In this document: in pieces, positions 48,442-59,539 of the stretch
Layout of the letters: each line of letters starts with the position of its first letter
Position numbering within the stretch: position 1 is the stretch's first letter
DNA from: Macrobrachium rosenbergii
Lineage: Eukaryota > Arthropoda > Malacostraca > Decapoda > Palaemonidae
DNA length: 64,000 nucleotides
Reading direction: 5' to 3'
Assembly: GCF_040412425.1 (NCBI RefSeq)
Contig: NC_089766.1
Location: 12,020,508 to 12,084,507, forward strand
Program-made: the position numbers and the translations under genes
Notes under the pieces: generated by a model
Database searches by the model: none
The model's input: the letters and a program-made list of their open reading frames with translations, nothing else
What the model was told of the DNA's origin: nothing

Positions 48442-49010
48442 TTAGATGCTGGTGGTCCAGTTCGCTCTTGGGTGAATGGAAGGTTGGGCTGATGATGGCA
48501 CAGCTGTCACAGAGGCTGTGTTCCGCTCAGGAAGTTTTGGTATGGCCTTACTGGTGGAGGCAGTCAGGCAACAGAGCGGCGTGGGTGTGGGGCATCCCCA
48601 GAGGATGTCTCGTCCTAGCAGGAATTCCACTCCGTGCCTGATACGTTTCACTGCGCCAAGGCGGTGAATTTCGGTGCTCCAAGGGGTGATCACCCTGAGT
48701 TTGATTATGGGAACAGTCAAGGATTGCTCATCTACCCAGGTTACCGTCCACCTGGTTTGCTCATCTACGGTGGCACTGGCTGGCACTTTGGCCCGATCAA
48801 TCAGGCTAATATCCGAGCCAGTGCCGGCAGTTGTTGGAAGGTGCACTGGTGGGCTAAAGCCATCCAGAGGGGCCACAGATGGTCTGCTGGGAAGGTGGTG
48901 CGAAGTGAGGAGAGGAGTGGCAGTTATTAGTAGTTATTGGTTGTTGTCTGCCTTGTAGCGGCACTCGGCTTCAGCATGACCGTACTTCTTGCAGTTGGGG
49001 CAAGGGGGTT
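48442..49010 (-). pseudogene. Gag zinc knuckle and retropepsin remnant
   Basis: The minus strand reads CPNCKKYGHAEAECRYKADN at about 49005-48946, a CCHC nucleic-acid-binding knuckle of Gag. About 35 codons on follows a retropepsin-like domain: LPTTAGTGSDISLIDRA, then a VPIIKLRVI strand and the closing FLLGRDIL flap-to-helix motif. Aspartic proteases need D(T/S)G at the first motif; here the expected Asp position is Gly (AGTGSD), one base from a DTGSD sequence, so the enzyme should be dead. The frame is otherwise open in this stretch, which suggests fairly recent loss. Gypsy-like origin is inferred from the domain order. Confidence 0.7.
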
Positions 49011-50574
49011 TGCTAGGTGGTCCGTTCCTTGGGCGAGTCGAGCCTGAGAGGTACCCGGGTGGCACTATGCGGCATTAAGACATGCTGTGGGACTGGTTAA
49101 AAGTTTTCGGTCAGGCGTAGAGAGAAATGCTTTTTTGGTGCAAAACAAGTGGAAACCCTCCTTGTCCGCCATGTTGGCTGGCCTAACATTCAAATGAGAA
49201 GCTCTTTTAGTTAGACATTCACTTTATTTTTGGCTGACTATGAGGGAGGAATGTAAATCTTGACAATATATATGTGTCTGAGAGAGAGAGAGAGATTCTT
49301 ATATATAGGCCACACGTCTAGGCTATGCATGATGAAACCATAGACCAAACTCAGCCTAGATCTATTACCTATATTATTAGTGAACTTTAAATAATATTCT
49401 TATGGTCACTCAGTTTTAGCAGTGGATTCCTACTGATGTTAGGATTTAAGCGGGAATTCCTTTAGCATTGCATTTCTTTATAATAACAGAGATCACTAAT
49501 AACCCTTAGGAATCAAGGTCACTGGCACTAACGAACACTACTGAAAGACTGCCGGTTGATCATATATAAATCTGTATGAATACCTGTAACTTACAATTAT
49601 TCCTGCATGATTCTTCGTTGCTGATGCAATATTCATGTATGGTCTCTGGTCAAGCTGAAATCCATGGAGACTGTGGAGAATGAGACATGTGGTAATACAT
49701 GTATCAACGCAGACATGAATCTTGTTCAAACGAAGCAAAAAAAAGAAAAAAAAGAAATGTCTCGTTCAATTCCTGTCTTAGCTTGTCATTCGGACTTCAT
49801 TTCATTTTCAGAATTGGAAGGAGGGAGGTATGGGGGTTCATTCCAGGGACTTCTTCATAGTAGGAAGGGACAGACTGAGCCTGTGTGAAGTAAAACAGGA
49901 TTGGGGAGGCGGAGGGATTGAGCCTCAGTGTGAAACAATATTATGCATCACTGATATGGTAATAAGTAAGCGAGAGAGAGGTGCCAATACTTCTATATGC
50001 TATAAATTCACTAATGGCAACTTTTATACTGACGTGAGAGTTGGGCCAGTTGTGCAGCCACAGATGTCTTTTCATAGCCATCCAGCGTTTCCAAATTCCC
50101 AGAAAAGTCTGGATTTCTCCAGAATTTTTAGCAGATTCCAGAATGACAGAATTTTTTACAGTATAGCTTAAAATCTCCAGAATTTTGCTTGTGACCAGAA
50201 TTTATTGGAGAAATATCCAGAATTATCCGTAATGTCACTGAAAAGTAGTGCGGTCTCTGCATAAATGCACATAGGATGAGTGTTTAAATTTTTGTACACC
50301 CATTTTCATACATGCGGCTCGATCTGAGTTCTCAGATTTGGCGTTTTCCACAGTTTGGCAAATTGGCGGTCTTCTTATAGAAGTTTTCGGGTTAGCTGTG
50401 GTATCACCTGGGAACCCTTGCCGCGACTGCATAGGATCATTCATGGTTGTCAATTTTATGCCAGATTTGTATTTCTAATTCACATTTTTTTTTTTACCTG
50501 AAGTTGTTTGATAATGATAAACCTCGTGGCACTGTATGTATTTTCTGTTAATGTCATACACATTTATTTTATTT

Positions 50575-50653
<79 letters not shown>

Positions 50654-50721
50654 ATGATATGCAGCTTAGCATTTGGGGATAAACTGCTTGACTTATCTAT
50701 CATAATATGCAATATTTCTCT

Positions 50722-50777
<56 letters not shown>

Positions 50778-50828
50778 TGTATATATATGATATATAGAAT
50801 ATATATATATAGATATATATACTGTATG

Positions 50829-50888
<60 letters not shown>

Positions 50889-50936
50889 TAGATAGATAGA
50901 TAGATAGATATATATACTGTATATATATGATATATA

Positions 50937-50976
<40 letters not shown>
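50575..50976. repeat. (TA)n microsatellite cluster within the hAT element
   Basis: TA runs at 50575-50646, 50727-50776, 50836-50886 and 50938-50976, with GATA units near 50886-50910. A 40-bp segment around CTGTATATATATGATATATA is repeated at about 50776 and 50916. Confidence 0.95.
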
Positions 50977-50986
<10 letters not shown>

Positions 50987-51582
50987 TTATACATCACCTG
51001 ATATGCTTAATACAATCGCTTAAAATGTTGAAATATACGCTAATTCTGTACTCTGAAAAAAAAAAATAGTATATCATCAAACTTGCATTATTATTAAAAT
51101 ATTTGATTGTGCAAAGATCCTCAAATATTCATTCGGGTATGACAAAGATTTACGGGATTGGGCATCGTTTGAAATATGGTATGAGGAGAGTATTCAAGTA
51201 TGTATTGAACATGTCACTGCCATGATCATTGCTTGTGTAAGATCTTTACTGTTACTAGCATTCATATTATTCCTCTGAGAATTACCGGGTCTGTGTAGGT
51301 AGGTATTGAACATGTTACAGCCGTGATCGTTGGTTGTGTAAGTTCGTTACTGTTACTAGCATTCATATTAATATCCTATGAGATTTACCGAGTCTGCGCA
51401 ACGTATTGAACATATGTCACAGCCATGATCGTTGACTGTGTACGTTCGCAACTTTTACCCGCGTTCAACTTCATAATACTTGACCATTGAGTCCAGTGAC
51501 CAGTCTTAGCAGTCTGTGTTGCGTATTCACCATAGTGAGACGGTACTGTTACAATAATTCTTTGTACTGGAAACAAATTGAA

Positions 51583-53571
51583 ATGGATAGATCATCTGAT
51601 GATGGCAGTGGTTATGAAACACCGACTAGTGTTCCGGCAAAAAAAGCCAAGCGGAAATATAATCAAAAGTATTCAAAATTGTGGAAAGTGAAGAAGAATT
51701 TAAAAAGTGGCTTCAGGAAAGTAGCAGAGGTTCATCTTTTGCATTTTGTACAAGTTGCAATGTTCATCTAACATTAAAAGCTGGCAGATCTGACTTAAGA
51801 AAGCATGCAGTTTCTAAGAAACACACCGAGAATTCTATTTCCTTACGAAAGCAGCCATCACTGCTTGACATGGCATCAACAAGCAAAAAGCAGAAACAGA
51901 ATGAGTCAGTGAAAGCAAGAGAAATTCGCTTAGCAACTTTTATTGCTGAACATGATTTGCCCCTATCTGTTGTGGACCATATGCCTAAATTAATGCAGGC
52001 TGTATGTCCAGATTCGGAGATTGCAAAGCATATTAAATGTGGCAGAACAAAAGTAACAGCAATTATGAACAAAGTCACTGGCGAGGAAAGCTTTTCACAA
52101 TTAATTGAAACTTTAAAATTGAACAAATTTTCTTTAATAGTTGATGAATCAACTGACAAAGGATGTGTCAAACACGTGTGTTGTGGCAAGAACGTTACTC
52201 GATAGCGAGATTAAAAGATTGCTTTTTGGCCCTTATTCCAGTGAAGGATGGCTCTGCTACTGCACTGCACACAAGTTTGATAAATTTTCTGAATAAATAT
52301 GAAATTCCCTATAAAGATAACTTAATTGGATTTGGCGCAGATGGTGCCAATACAGTGCTTGGCGCTCATCATTCTCTGTCATCACTACTAAAAGAGGAAG
52401 TTCCTCATTTGTTTATAGTGAAAATGTATATGCCACTCATTCGCGCTCTGTGCATCATACGCATGTTTGAAATTACCAAGAGGCATTGAGGATTTAGCTC
52501 GTGACGTGCGTTCTTATTTTTCATGTAGTCCAAAGAGACTAGGTGTTCTTGAAGAATTTCAAGAATTTGTAAATGTAAAACCCCACAAGTTACTCCATCC
52601 TTGTCAAACTAGATGGCTTTCGCTTCATTCAGTCGTATCCAGACTTCTTGAACAATATAATGCATTAACACTGTACTTTACAGATGCAGTATTAAGTGAG
52701 AGACTATTAGCCTGTGAGAACATACTTATGAAATTAAAGGATCCCACAACAAAACTTTGTCTAGAGTTTCTCGATTTTGTTCTGCCCATATTTAATACTC
52801 TTAACAAACAAATGCAATCTGAGACTTCTCAAATACACACCCTCCATAAGTCTGTCTCAAGGTCATACAGAGCAATTTTAGAATGTTATTTGAAAGATGA
52901 TTATATTGAAAAACTCCACTGCAAGACATTCTGACCTCATGATCCAGGTAATTTCAAAGAATTGGATGATATGTATTTTGGAATTTCAGTTGAAATGACC
53001 CTTTCTCAAACTGAATCAACTCAAAGGAAGCTATTAATCATTTTAAACTGAGATGTTTGGACTTTTTTATTGAAGCAGCATTGCAAATCTCAAAACGGTT
53101 CCCATTTAATAAGGCTGTATTTAAACATTTAGAAGCATTGGACCTCCTTGTTGTCAGAGACAAACGCATTTCTTCATTAGGTCCTCTAATAACCAATTTC
53201 CCTCATCTTGTTAACAAGGAAAATATCCAAAGTATTGATACTGAATGGCGTATGCTTCGGAACACTCACTCAGATATTGTGTTGATGACCCAAGTATAAC
53301 ACCAGTCAAATTTTGGGTGAAAGTGAAACATTCTACGACTGGTGATGGAGCACCATTCTTTCCAAACCTTGCTTATTTCATGATCTCTACTCAGTCTTCC
53401 GCATTCGAGTGCTACAGCTGAGAGGGTGTTCTCCTCCGTTAACAGAATGAAAACAAAGACTAGGAATCGACTATCGACTGAAACTATTTCTGGATTACTT
53501 CATACAAGGCGTCTTATGATGAACAGTTCTTGTTATGATACTGAGGTGACAAACAAGATGATTAAAAAATG
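51583..53571 (+). pseudogene. hAT transposase pseudogene (ZBED-like)
   Basis: Reading across frameshifts gives the hAT domain order. A start MDRSSDDGSGYETP is followed by a BED-type zinc finger with FCTSCNVHLTLK and KHAVSKKH (C-x2-C...H). Then come HMPKLMQAVCPDSEIAKHIK, the SLIVDESTDKG motif bearing the first catalytic Asp, FGADGANTV, the HPCQTRWLSLHSVV motif, and at 53395-53520 the C-terminal dimerisation motif SSATAERVFSSVNRMKTKTR. Frame changes near 51680, 52200, 52480 and 52935, and an in-frame loss around 53300, break it. It is related to the transposase-derived ZBED/SCAND3-type proteins but is not domesticated here. Confidence 0.85.
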
Positions 53572-53797
53572 AATGCCGACATATGCAAATCAACTGATGG
53601 GCTTGCAGGAAATAATTAAGGTTAGTATTTCTAAGGAATCCACTGATGTTACTTTTGCTGTTCAATTTTCCTTTTATTTCATCACATTTTTTTTCTTTTA
53701 ACATTATATGTATATATGTACTTTGAATATGCACACGTACATACATACATGTATAGATATATACACATAGACACACACCTACATACATATACACAAA

Positions 53798-53800
<3 letters not shown>

Positions 53801-53860
<60 letters not shown>
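53801..53860. repeat. (TA)n microsatellite
   Basis: A 60-bp TA run between the transposase pseudogene and the right terminus of the hAT element. Confidence 0.97.
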
Positions 53861-53863
<3 letters not shown>

Positions 53864-53945
53864 AAGTTTCCCAGAAATCTCCAGAATTTTTACCCCAATT
53901 TTCCCAGAAATATGGATGATGCCATCTGGCAACACTGCAGCCATC

Positions 53946-55905
53946 AGTAATGCTTCTGACTTGAATGTGGAAAGTACTGCATCTCTCTCTCACATGGGTC
54001 TTTTTGTAAATTTGCTTGCAAATATACGAAGGTGTCGCTATTGTTTTTGTCTTTTACGATAGTATATTGGTTGTAAATGTAATTTTACAAAGAAATATTA
54101 GGAAGGGCATGTAAAAGTAAAAAAAGTTACTGAATCTTCCTTCTCGTAAATTTATGTGAATATTTCTCAACAAGTTTGCAAAAAATTTGTTACTGCTTTC
54201 ATTTCTTATCTGTTTTGATATTGTGTGAGCAGTAATAATAATTTTACAAAATACAATAAATTTATTTATTAGAAGAAACATATATAAGTTGTTAAAATTT
54301 ACTATTGTCTTGTAAATGAGGCCCCACAAGGGGTTGTAAATAGTCATTTTCAACTTCTCGTGGAAGGTAGGGAAAAATTTTGTTATTTATACAGTGTAAA
54401 TGTACGTGTCATTCTCTTTCCATTGATGTGGGTTTTTTTTTTTATTTTGCCGACCTCAAAGTTTCCCCGGTCTGGGTGTTGATAAATCATGCCTCCCTTA
54501 AGGGTTAAGTACTGTATAGGACCTGAGCTATGATGGTGCAATCGACAGATTAAAAAGAAAAAATATATATCTAGGATATTAGAATTAGAAAGTAATTTCA
54601 TATTGAATACGCTAGAAATTATGCTACTCTAGACCTAGCGTAAAATGCGCCAAATTGACAACACTTAAATATAATAGTGTGTACTACTAACAGAACTTTC
54701 GTAGTGTTCCATGTTTGCAGACTTCTATTCCTAACAAATAATTTATCTTTGTCTTATATACCCGGTCATATCTTTAACACCGAGTATTTCAAAAATAGAG
54801 AGTCAGCTTCTCACTACAGCGTCAATACGGATGCTCCCTTCGAAACCTCGACTATCCCTACACGTTTATTTCATCGAGTTTCCCGTATAGCGAATTTCTA
54901 TGTCAAATTTAGCTAAAATTTTTAAATAATCATTAATGTTAAATATTTTTTAAAGAATTTTAATTATATCTTTAAGTTTGATAATGGCAAGAAATTGCAT
55001 AAGATATGAAATTTATAGAGCGAGAAAAAGTCAGTGACAAAGGTAAAGCTTCATCAGGGGTGAATATCTACATGCCTTGTTCCGCATATATTTCAGATAG
55101 AAAACGACTTGTACACAAGCCGAGGAGAGAACGGCTGGCAAAGTCGTTCCTTTCTATTCTGTGAGACTTTGGACAATATTTAGAGAGAATTAATGTTAAA
55201 GGAAGGAGGAATACCAGGACAAAATAAAATTGTCTGCCAAATCAATAGGCATAAGCCTAGCGCTTGTATGACCAAGAGTATTTTCCCTGTCGTTACCATC
55301 CTTACAAACTTTTACCATAAATTATTTTCATTATTCGAAAATAAGTTGTCATTCAAATAAGGTTAAAGTGATATAACCCGTAACAGATGAGTAGTTCGAG
55401 GTCATAAGCCTAGCCTAAGCTACCAAACTACCGTTTCTTGATATGACCAACTTATATGATCTGATGAATCAAGATTTGTTACACAAAAAAATAACATTTT
55501 TCATCTCGAATAAAATAATATAAAAGCACTTAAACCAGTTTGGTCAATTCGTCCTGACTGCGCAAACAGGTAACTGAAGGCATTTCGATAGCCATAGAAT
55601 AGTTTATTAAACTCGGAGATCAGACAGAATACAGAATGAAGTAAAGATTTCTCAAGAATAAAAAAAAAAATAGTAAAAATTACATCTATATGGTGGTAAA
55701 AGTACCACTCAGACAAAGAAGAACAGATGGAATATTGAAGAAAGAGAAGACTTACAGAGTTTGAGGATGGAAAAAAAAAATATGGAAAAGACAAACCCTG
55801 AAGTTCCCAATCTTCAAATAGCACTCAATTGAGTGTCATGTAACTGACGGCATTCCTTGGGAGTAACGTCGAAAGTGGTACTTGTAAAAATGGATTACAA
55901 CGCAG
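53946..55905. other. No gene recognised
   Basis: AT-rich sequence with short open frames and no domain. Bases 54610-54665 resemble the right end of a further hAT-like repeat (GCGCCAAATTGACAACACT). Confidence 0.6.
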
Positions 55906-55909
55906 CTAA

Positions 55910-56024
55910 GTGGTACCTTGGAATTAAGTTGGAATAAATTAATTAAATAGTAAGAACAGGATATAAAGTGGTACCTTGGAATTAAGTTGGAATAAATTAA
56001 TTAAATAGTAAGAACAGGATATAG
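55910..56024. repeat. 58-bp tandem duplication
   Basis: Two adjacent, nearly identical units starting GTGGTACCTTGGAATTAAGT, at 55910 and 55968. Confidence 0.9.
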
Positions 56025-56161
56025 TCTATAAAGACTATAATCAAGACCACCGAGAGACACGACCTGTTGGATATGACGTGATGACGTCGACCCTGGTAGT
56101 CCGAAGCTAGCGATTCCTTCCCTCTCGAGCTTCCTTCCCATACATCATTTGAGTATGAGGT

Positions 56162-56545
56162 TGTGAGAGAGGTGTGAAATGATGAGCAGGAAGACAAGTA
56201 CTGCTGGTTTATTGATGAAGCGATCCGCTTCTAAAGCGGCGTGCGGACGTCTGTGTATACACAGAGACCAAGGGTACAAAAATTTACAAGTGACCTGAGG
56301 TCAAACTATTTCTCTACACAACACAGAACAGGTACATACAGAAAACATGATGATTAACAATAGCTGGTTGGACATAAAAATACTCTGACACATATACGTG
56401 GTACAAGGGCAAATGTACAGGTAATAAATATACAATTCACAATAATGATAATAAGATTGTGTTCATCCGACCTTAGGTTGCATGTGAAGGCACCATAGAA
56501 AACGGGATGTTCATCACAGAGAACCCGTTGAGCGGGAACTTTACA
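56162..56545 (-). repeat. 3' LTR of the nested Gypsy element
   Basis: 384 bp. Its 5' part matches 58496-58647 closely, sharing a GGGTTCTCTGTGATGAACAT block on the minus strand. Confidence 0.75.
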
Positions 56546-57326
56546 ATAGTCCCCCCCCCAAAGACATACATAAGTAACGTCTGATCAAAGCAGGTATCTG
56601 CTGGGGTGGCAGAGGGGGCACTGCTTTCTTGATGCCAGCTGGTGGGCGGGGTGTTCATCTTCTTCAGTGCCCTGTGGATGGGTGTGTTGGGTTGCCCTCC
56701 TGCCCGGTCCCGGGGCCTCCCTGGGGCACCCAAGAGGTTTTCTTGCAGACGGGGCGGGCTGTAGGGGCGCCACCTATTGCGGGGCCTTTGGGGAGTGCCC
56801 CTGACATCTTCCTCCAGAAATGCGGGCTTGAGGCAGTCTATCGATATCCAGTCTTCCTTCCCGTGGACGGCCACCCGGAATGCCTTCTTGTTCCTCTCAA
56901 GTATGAAGAAAGGCTCCCTGTAGGGCCCAGGAGGTATGAAGGGGGATGTCCTGTTGATATATGTCCGCGGGCAGGGGGCGAACTCTCCAACTCTGTTGCA
57001 GAGCCCCTGCATTGTTAAGTCATCCCGGTCCTTTGTAATGAGTTCCCCCAGGACTACGAGGGTCTCCCCGAAGACCTTTTCCGCTGCGGACTGGTTGCCG
57101 TTGGCTCTGGGGGCAGTCCTCAGCCCGAGGAGGACCCAGGCCAGCTGGTACTTCCAATTCTCGGAGGTGCAACGAGCCTTGAGGGACGCCTTCAGGGACC
57201 TGTGGAATCTTTCCACTATTCCATCGGCTGCGGGGTTGTAGGTGGTGGTGCTGTGGTGAGTGGCCCCCAGCAGGCGTGCCAAGGCCGGCCACAGCTCGGA
57301 AAGGAAGGCGGGGCCCCTGTCCGTAG
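56546..57326 (-). pseudogene. Gypsy integrase, C-terminal half
   Basis: The minus strand reads TDRGPAFLSELWPALARLLG, then TYNPAADGIVERFHRSLKAS, then WVLLGLRTAPR and a downstream DWISIDCLKPAFLEEDV block. These carry the second Asp and the Glu of the DDE catalytic triad of retroviral-type integrases (rve domain) and the C-terminal region before the Pro-rich tail. The N-terminal third, with the first Asp and the HHCC zinc-binding domain, is cut off at 57326. The open frame runs on into the LTR. Confidence 0.85.
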
Positions 57327-57398
57327 TTTACACCTGTTTTCTTTGTGTATGTGTTAGAATATTGTTGTGTCAATTCCTGTTAACTTGCCTTTCATGTT

Positions 57399-57945
57399 GT
57401 GGGTGTGTTTCCCCAGCCGGGGAGGCAGTTTGGACACATCCATGTAGACATAGTAGGCCCCCTTCCCCCATCAGGCAGGGCCAGATATCTCCTGATGATC
57501 GTCGACCACTCCACCAGGTGGCCTGAAGCGACACCCATGCAGGAAGCCACTGCCAGTGCGAGCGCCGAGGCCCTCCTCTCCGGCTGGATCAGCCGGTTCG
57601 GTGTCCCGGACCACATAACCACCGACATGGGCCCTGCCTTCCTGTCCGAGCTGTGGTCCGCCCTGGCACGCCTGCTGGGGACATCTAACCACACCACTAC
57701 CACCTACAACCCTGCAGCCAACAGATTGGTGGAGAGGTTCCACAGGTCCCTGAAGGCGTCCCTCATGGCCAACTGCACCTCCGAAGATTGGAAGTTCCAG
57801 CTGCCTTGGGTCCTCCTCGGGCTGAGGACCGCTCCCAGAGCCAGCGGCGGCCCATCCGCAGCAGAGAAAGTCTACGGGGAGCCCCTCATAGTCCCGGGTG
57901 AACTCATCACGGGAGATCGCCACAACCTGACAGTCCAGAGACTCC
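57399..57945 (+). pseudogene. Gypsy integrase core, opposite strand
   Basis: An open plus-strand frame contains the whole integrase core: GHIHVDIVGPLPPSGRARYL (first Asp), VPDHITTDMGPAFLSELW (second Asp) and NPAANRLVERFHRSLKAS (Glu). It continues through WVLLGLRTAPRASGG to LITGDRHNLTVQRL and is then truncated. It is closely related to, but not the same copy as, the minus-strand fragment at 56546-57326, to which it lies head to head across an 80-bp unrelated spacer. All three DDE residues are present but the protein is truncated at both ends. Confidence 0.88.
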
Positions 57946-57949
57946 AGCC

Positions 57950-58186
57950 TACCGCACCGCCATCATGTCACTCAAGTGGAAGGACGTGCCCCTCACCCCT
58001 GGGGAGCCAACACTGCTGAGCGACGTAAGCACCAGCAATCCCCGCCCCCTGGTACCCGCCTCCCACCGCCGTCTGGTGTTCGATGTCATCCACGGCCGGG
58101 CTCTCCCAACCCTCCGGCAGGACGACAGCCAAGCTGTTGGCAGAGAAGTTCGTCTGGCACAGTATGCGGAAGGACAAGATGGCCTG
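57950..58186 (+). pseudogene. Gypsy RNase H-integrase junction fragment, out of order
   Basis: Plus-strand frames give AYRTAIMSLKWKDVPLTPGE, then PASHRRLVFDVIHG, then (after a frameshift near 58115) TTAKLLAEKFVWHSMRKD. This is the region leading into the integrase zinc-binding (H2C2) domain, including the His of the VIHG motif. In Gypsy pol it precedes the integrase core; here it follows it directly, so the order is permuted. Confidence 0.75.
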
Positions 58187-58495
58187 GGCGAGATGTTTGG
58201 CATCTTTGCAAACAGAAACATACATACACTTTGATACAGATGATTCGATGGAACATTATGAGTACACGATTAGAATGCTTGCATGGAAATGCAAGTAGTG
58301 GTGATTGTACATATATCAAGACAACAATGGTTGGGGAGAAACAGATGGAAATATTGTATGGTAGAAGTTGCGTTCCGCAAGTGAGAGAAAATGGGATGCT
58401 CTTCTTTCTGTCTTGTCCCCTCGGATGGATGACAAACACACGAACACACACGTGTGCTTGAAAGAGACGGCGGCCGGTGCGACGGGTCTCTTACA
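58187..58495 (-). repeat. LTR fragment of the TRIM-like family
   Basis: The minus strand starts TGTAAGAGACCCGTCGC at 58495 and follows the family LTR through the CTTCTACCATACAATATTTC and TGTATGTATGTTTCTGTTTG blocks to GCCAAACATCTCGCC, then stops. It lies inside the 5' LTR remnant of the Gypsy element. Confidence 0.85.
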
Positions 58496-58659
58496 CATAT
58501 ATGTGGTACAAGGGCAAATGAACAGGTAATAAATATACAATTCACAATAATGACAAGATTGTGTTTGTCCGACCTTAGGTCGCATGTGAAGGCAACGTAG
58601 AAAACGGGATGTTCATCACAGAGAACCCGCTGAGTGGGGACTTTACAAGGTTTACTCGT

Positions 58660-59520
58660 GGTTCTGTTGTTTTGTTTTTTAATTGGACCGTAAAACTTAC
58701 ATGCCATAATGAAGTAGCGTGCCACGGATATATCTTTTGTGTTTTATTGGATGAACTTACCATGGTAAGTAGGTAAGAAAACTCACACTAAGTTCACTTC
58801 AACAAGTATTTGACTTTTGCCCCTGGATAACATTACAATAACTAGCGCTGAATAATCCCTCGGATTCCAGTGCTTGGCTTCAAGTCTAAATTTCATATTG
58901 CATTCCATTCCACAGGATAACTTTTAACTGCAATATAAAGTGTATTCATCACACTGAAACCAGCTCTACGCCACGTTGGGAGTGCAAACAAACATACAGT
59001 TAGGTTTGTCCGATAAGGTAACATACATTAGGCCTCTGTAAGTATAGCCTACACCCAGGTATAGCATAAGATGGCGGGGAGCGCCTACAGTTTAGTTGGC
59101 TAAGGCTATCATCTGCCAATTTTCTAGATGATACCCATCACCAGACACCAGATGGCAGTAGGTTCCAACTAGAAAATTGGCGGACGAATACAAACAAGAT
59201 GGCGCCGGGATGGAAGCTAATATTTACCATTATTTCTATAACTTAAACAGGCCTAACCTTCCCTATAGTGCCAAGTCCTGACCTAACCAGATCTTACCTA
59301 CCTAACATAACATAGGGCGGCTTGCCCTAACCTGGCTGGGGGCGAACCCCCAGTAAGCCAGTTAACATAAATAAACCTAACCTTTCCTATAATGCCAGGT
59401 CCTGACCTAACCAGATCTGACCTACCTAACCTCACATAGGACTGCATGCTCTGACGTGGCCAGGGGGGCTTTGCTTCCCCTGGACCCCCCCAGAAAGCCA
59501 GAAAAAGTTTTACTGTAAAT
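58660..59520. other. No gene; short repeats
   Basis: Contains a 13-bp perfect inverted repeat (GCCAATTTTCTAG at 59115-59127, complement at 59169-59181) and two copies of a 55-bp block starting CCTAACCTT (59252-59306 and about 59375-59430) in a repeat of about 125 bp. A SINE tail fragment lies near 58866. Confidence 0.6.
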
Positions 59521-59539
59521 TGAACAAAACCACACTTAC

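Larger units (their letters stand above)
46963..49264 (-). mobile_element. Truncated LTR retrotransposon remnant with zinc knuckle and protease
   Basis: Two direct repeats of about 55 bp (46963-47019 and 49210-49264), both containing TTCACTTTATTTTTGGCTGA and GAGGGAGGAATGTAAAT, flank a minus-strand coding remnant. They are probably parts of the two LTRs; on the minus strand they carry AATAAA. Inside lie a CCHC zinc knuckle (about 49005-48955), a retropepsin-like domain (about 48850-48590) and an acidic Pro-rich frame (48049-47678). The short distance between zinc knuckle and right repeat means most of gag is missing; RT and integrase are absent. I cannot fix its outer ends. Confidence 0.6.
50083..53937 (+). 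mobile_element. hAT DNA transposon with 8-bp target duplication
   Basis: The left end CAGCGTTTCCAAAT (50083) and the inverse right end (complement CAGTGTTGCCAGAT, ending 53937) match at 11 of 14 positions. The flanking octamers TAGCCATC (50075-50082) and CAGCCATC (53938-53945) match at 7 of 8, as expected for hAT insertion. Both termini contain TCCCAGAAA and CTCCAGAATTTTTA motifs. A degenerate transposase lies inside (51583-53571), and the left half carries long TA microsatellites (50575-50976). Size 3855 bp. Confidence 0.85.
56162..58647 (-). mobile_element. Nested and rearranged Gypsy LTR retrotransposon with 4-bp target duplication
   Basis: Minus-strand LTR sequence lies at both ends: a 384-bp 3' LTR (56162-56545) and a 152-bp piece of the 5' LTR (58496-58647), both starting TGTAAAGT(T/C)CCC on the minus strand. 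The element is flanked by AGGT (56158-56161 and 58648-58651). Next to the 3' LTR is the purine tract GGGGGGGGGACTAT. Inside, in plus coordinates, are a minus-strand integrase C-terminal half (56546-57326), a plus-strand integrase core (57399-57945), a plus-strand zinc-binding region (57950-58186), and a minus-strand LTR fragment of the TRIM-like family (58187-58495) that interrupts the 5' LTR. Multiple events produced this mosaic. Confidence 0.8.
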
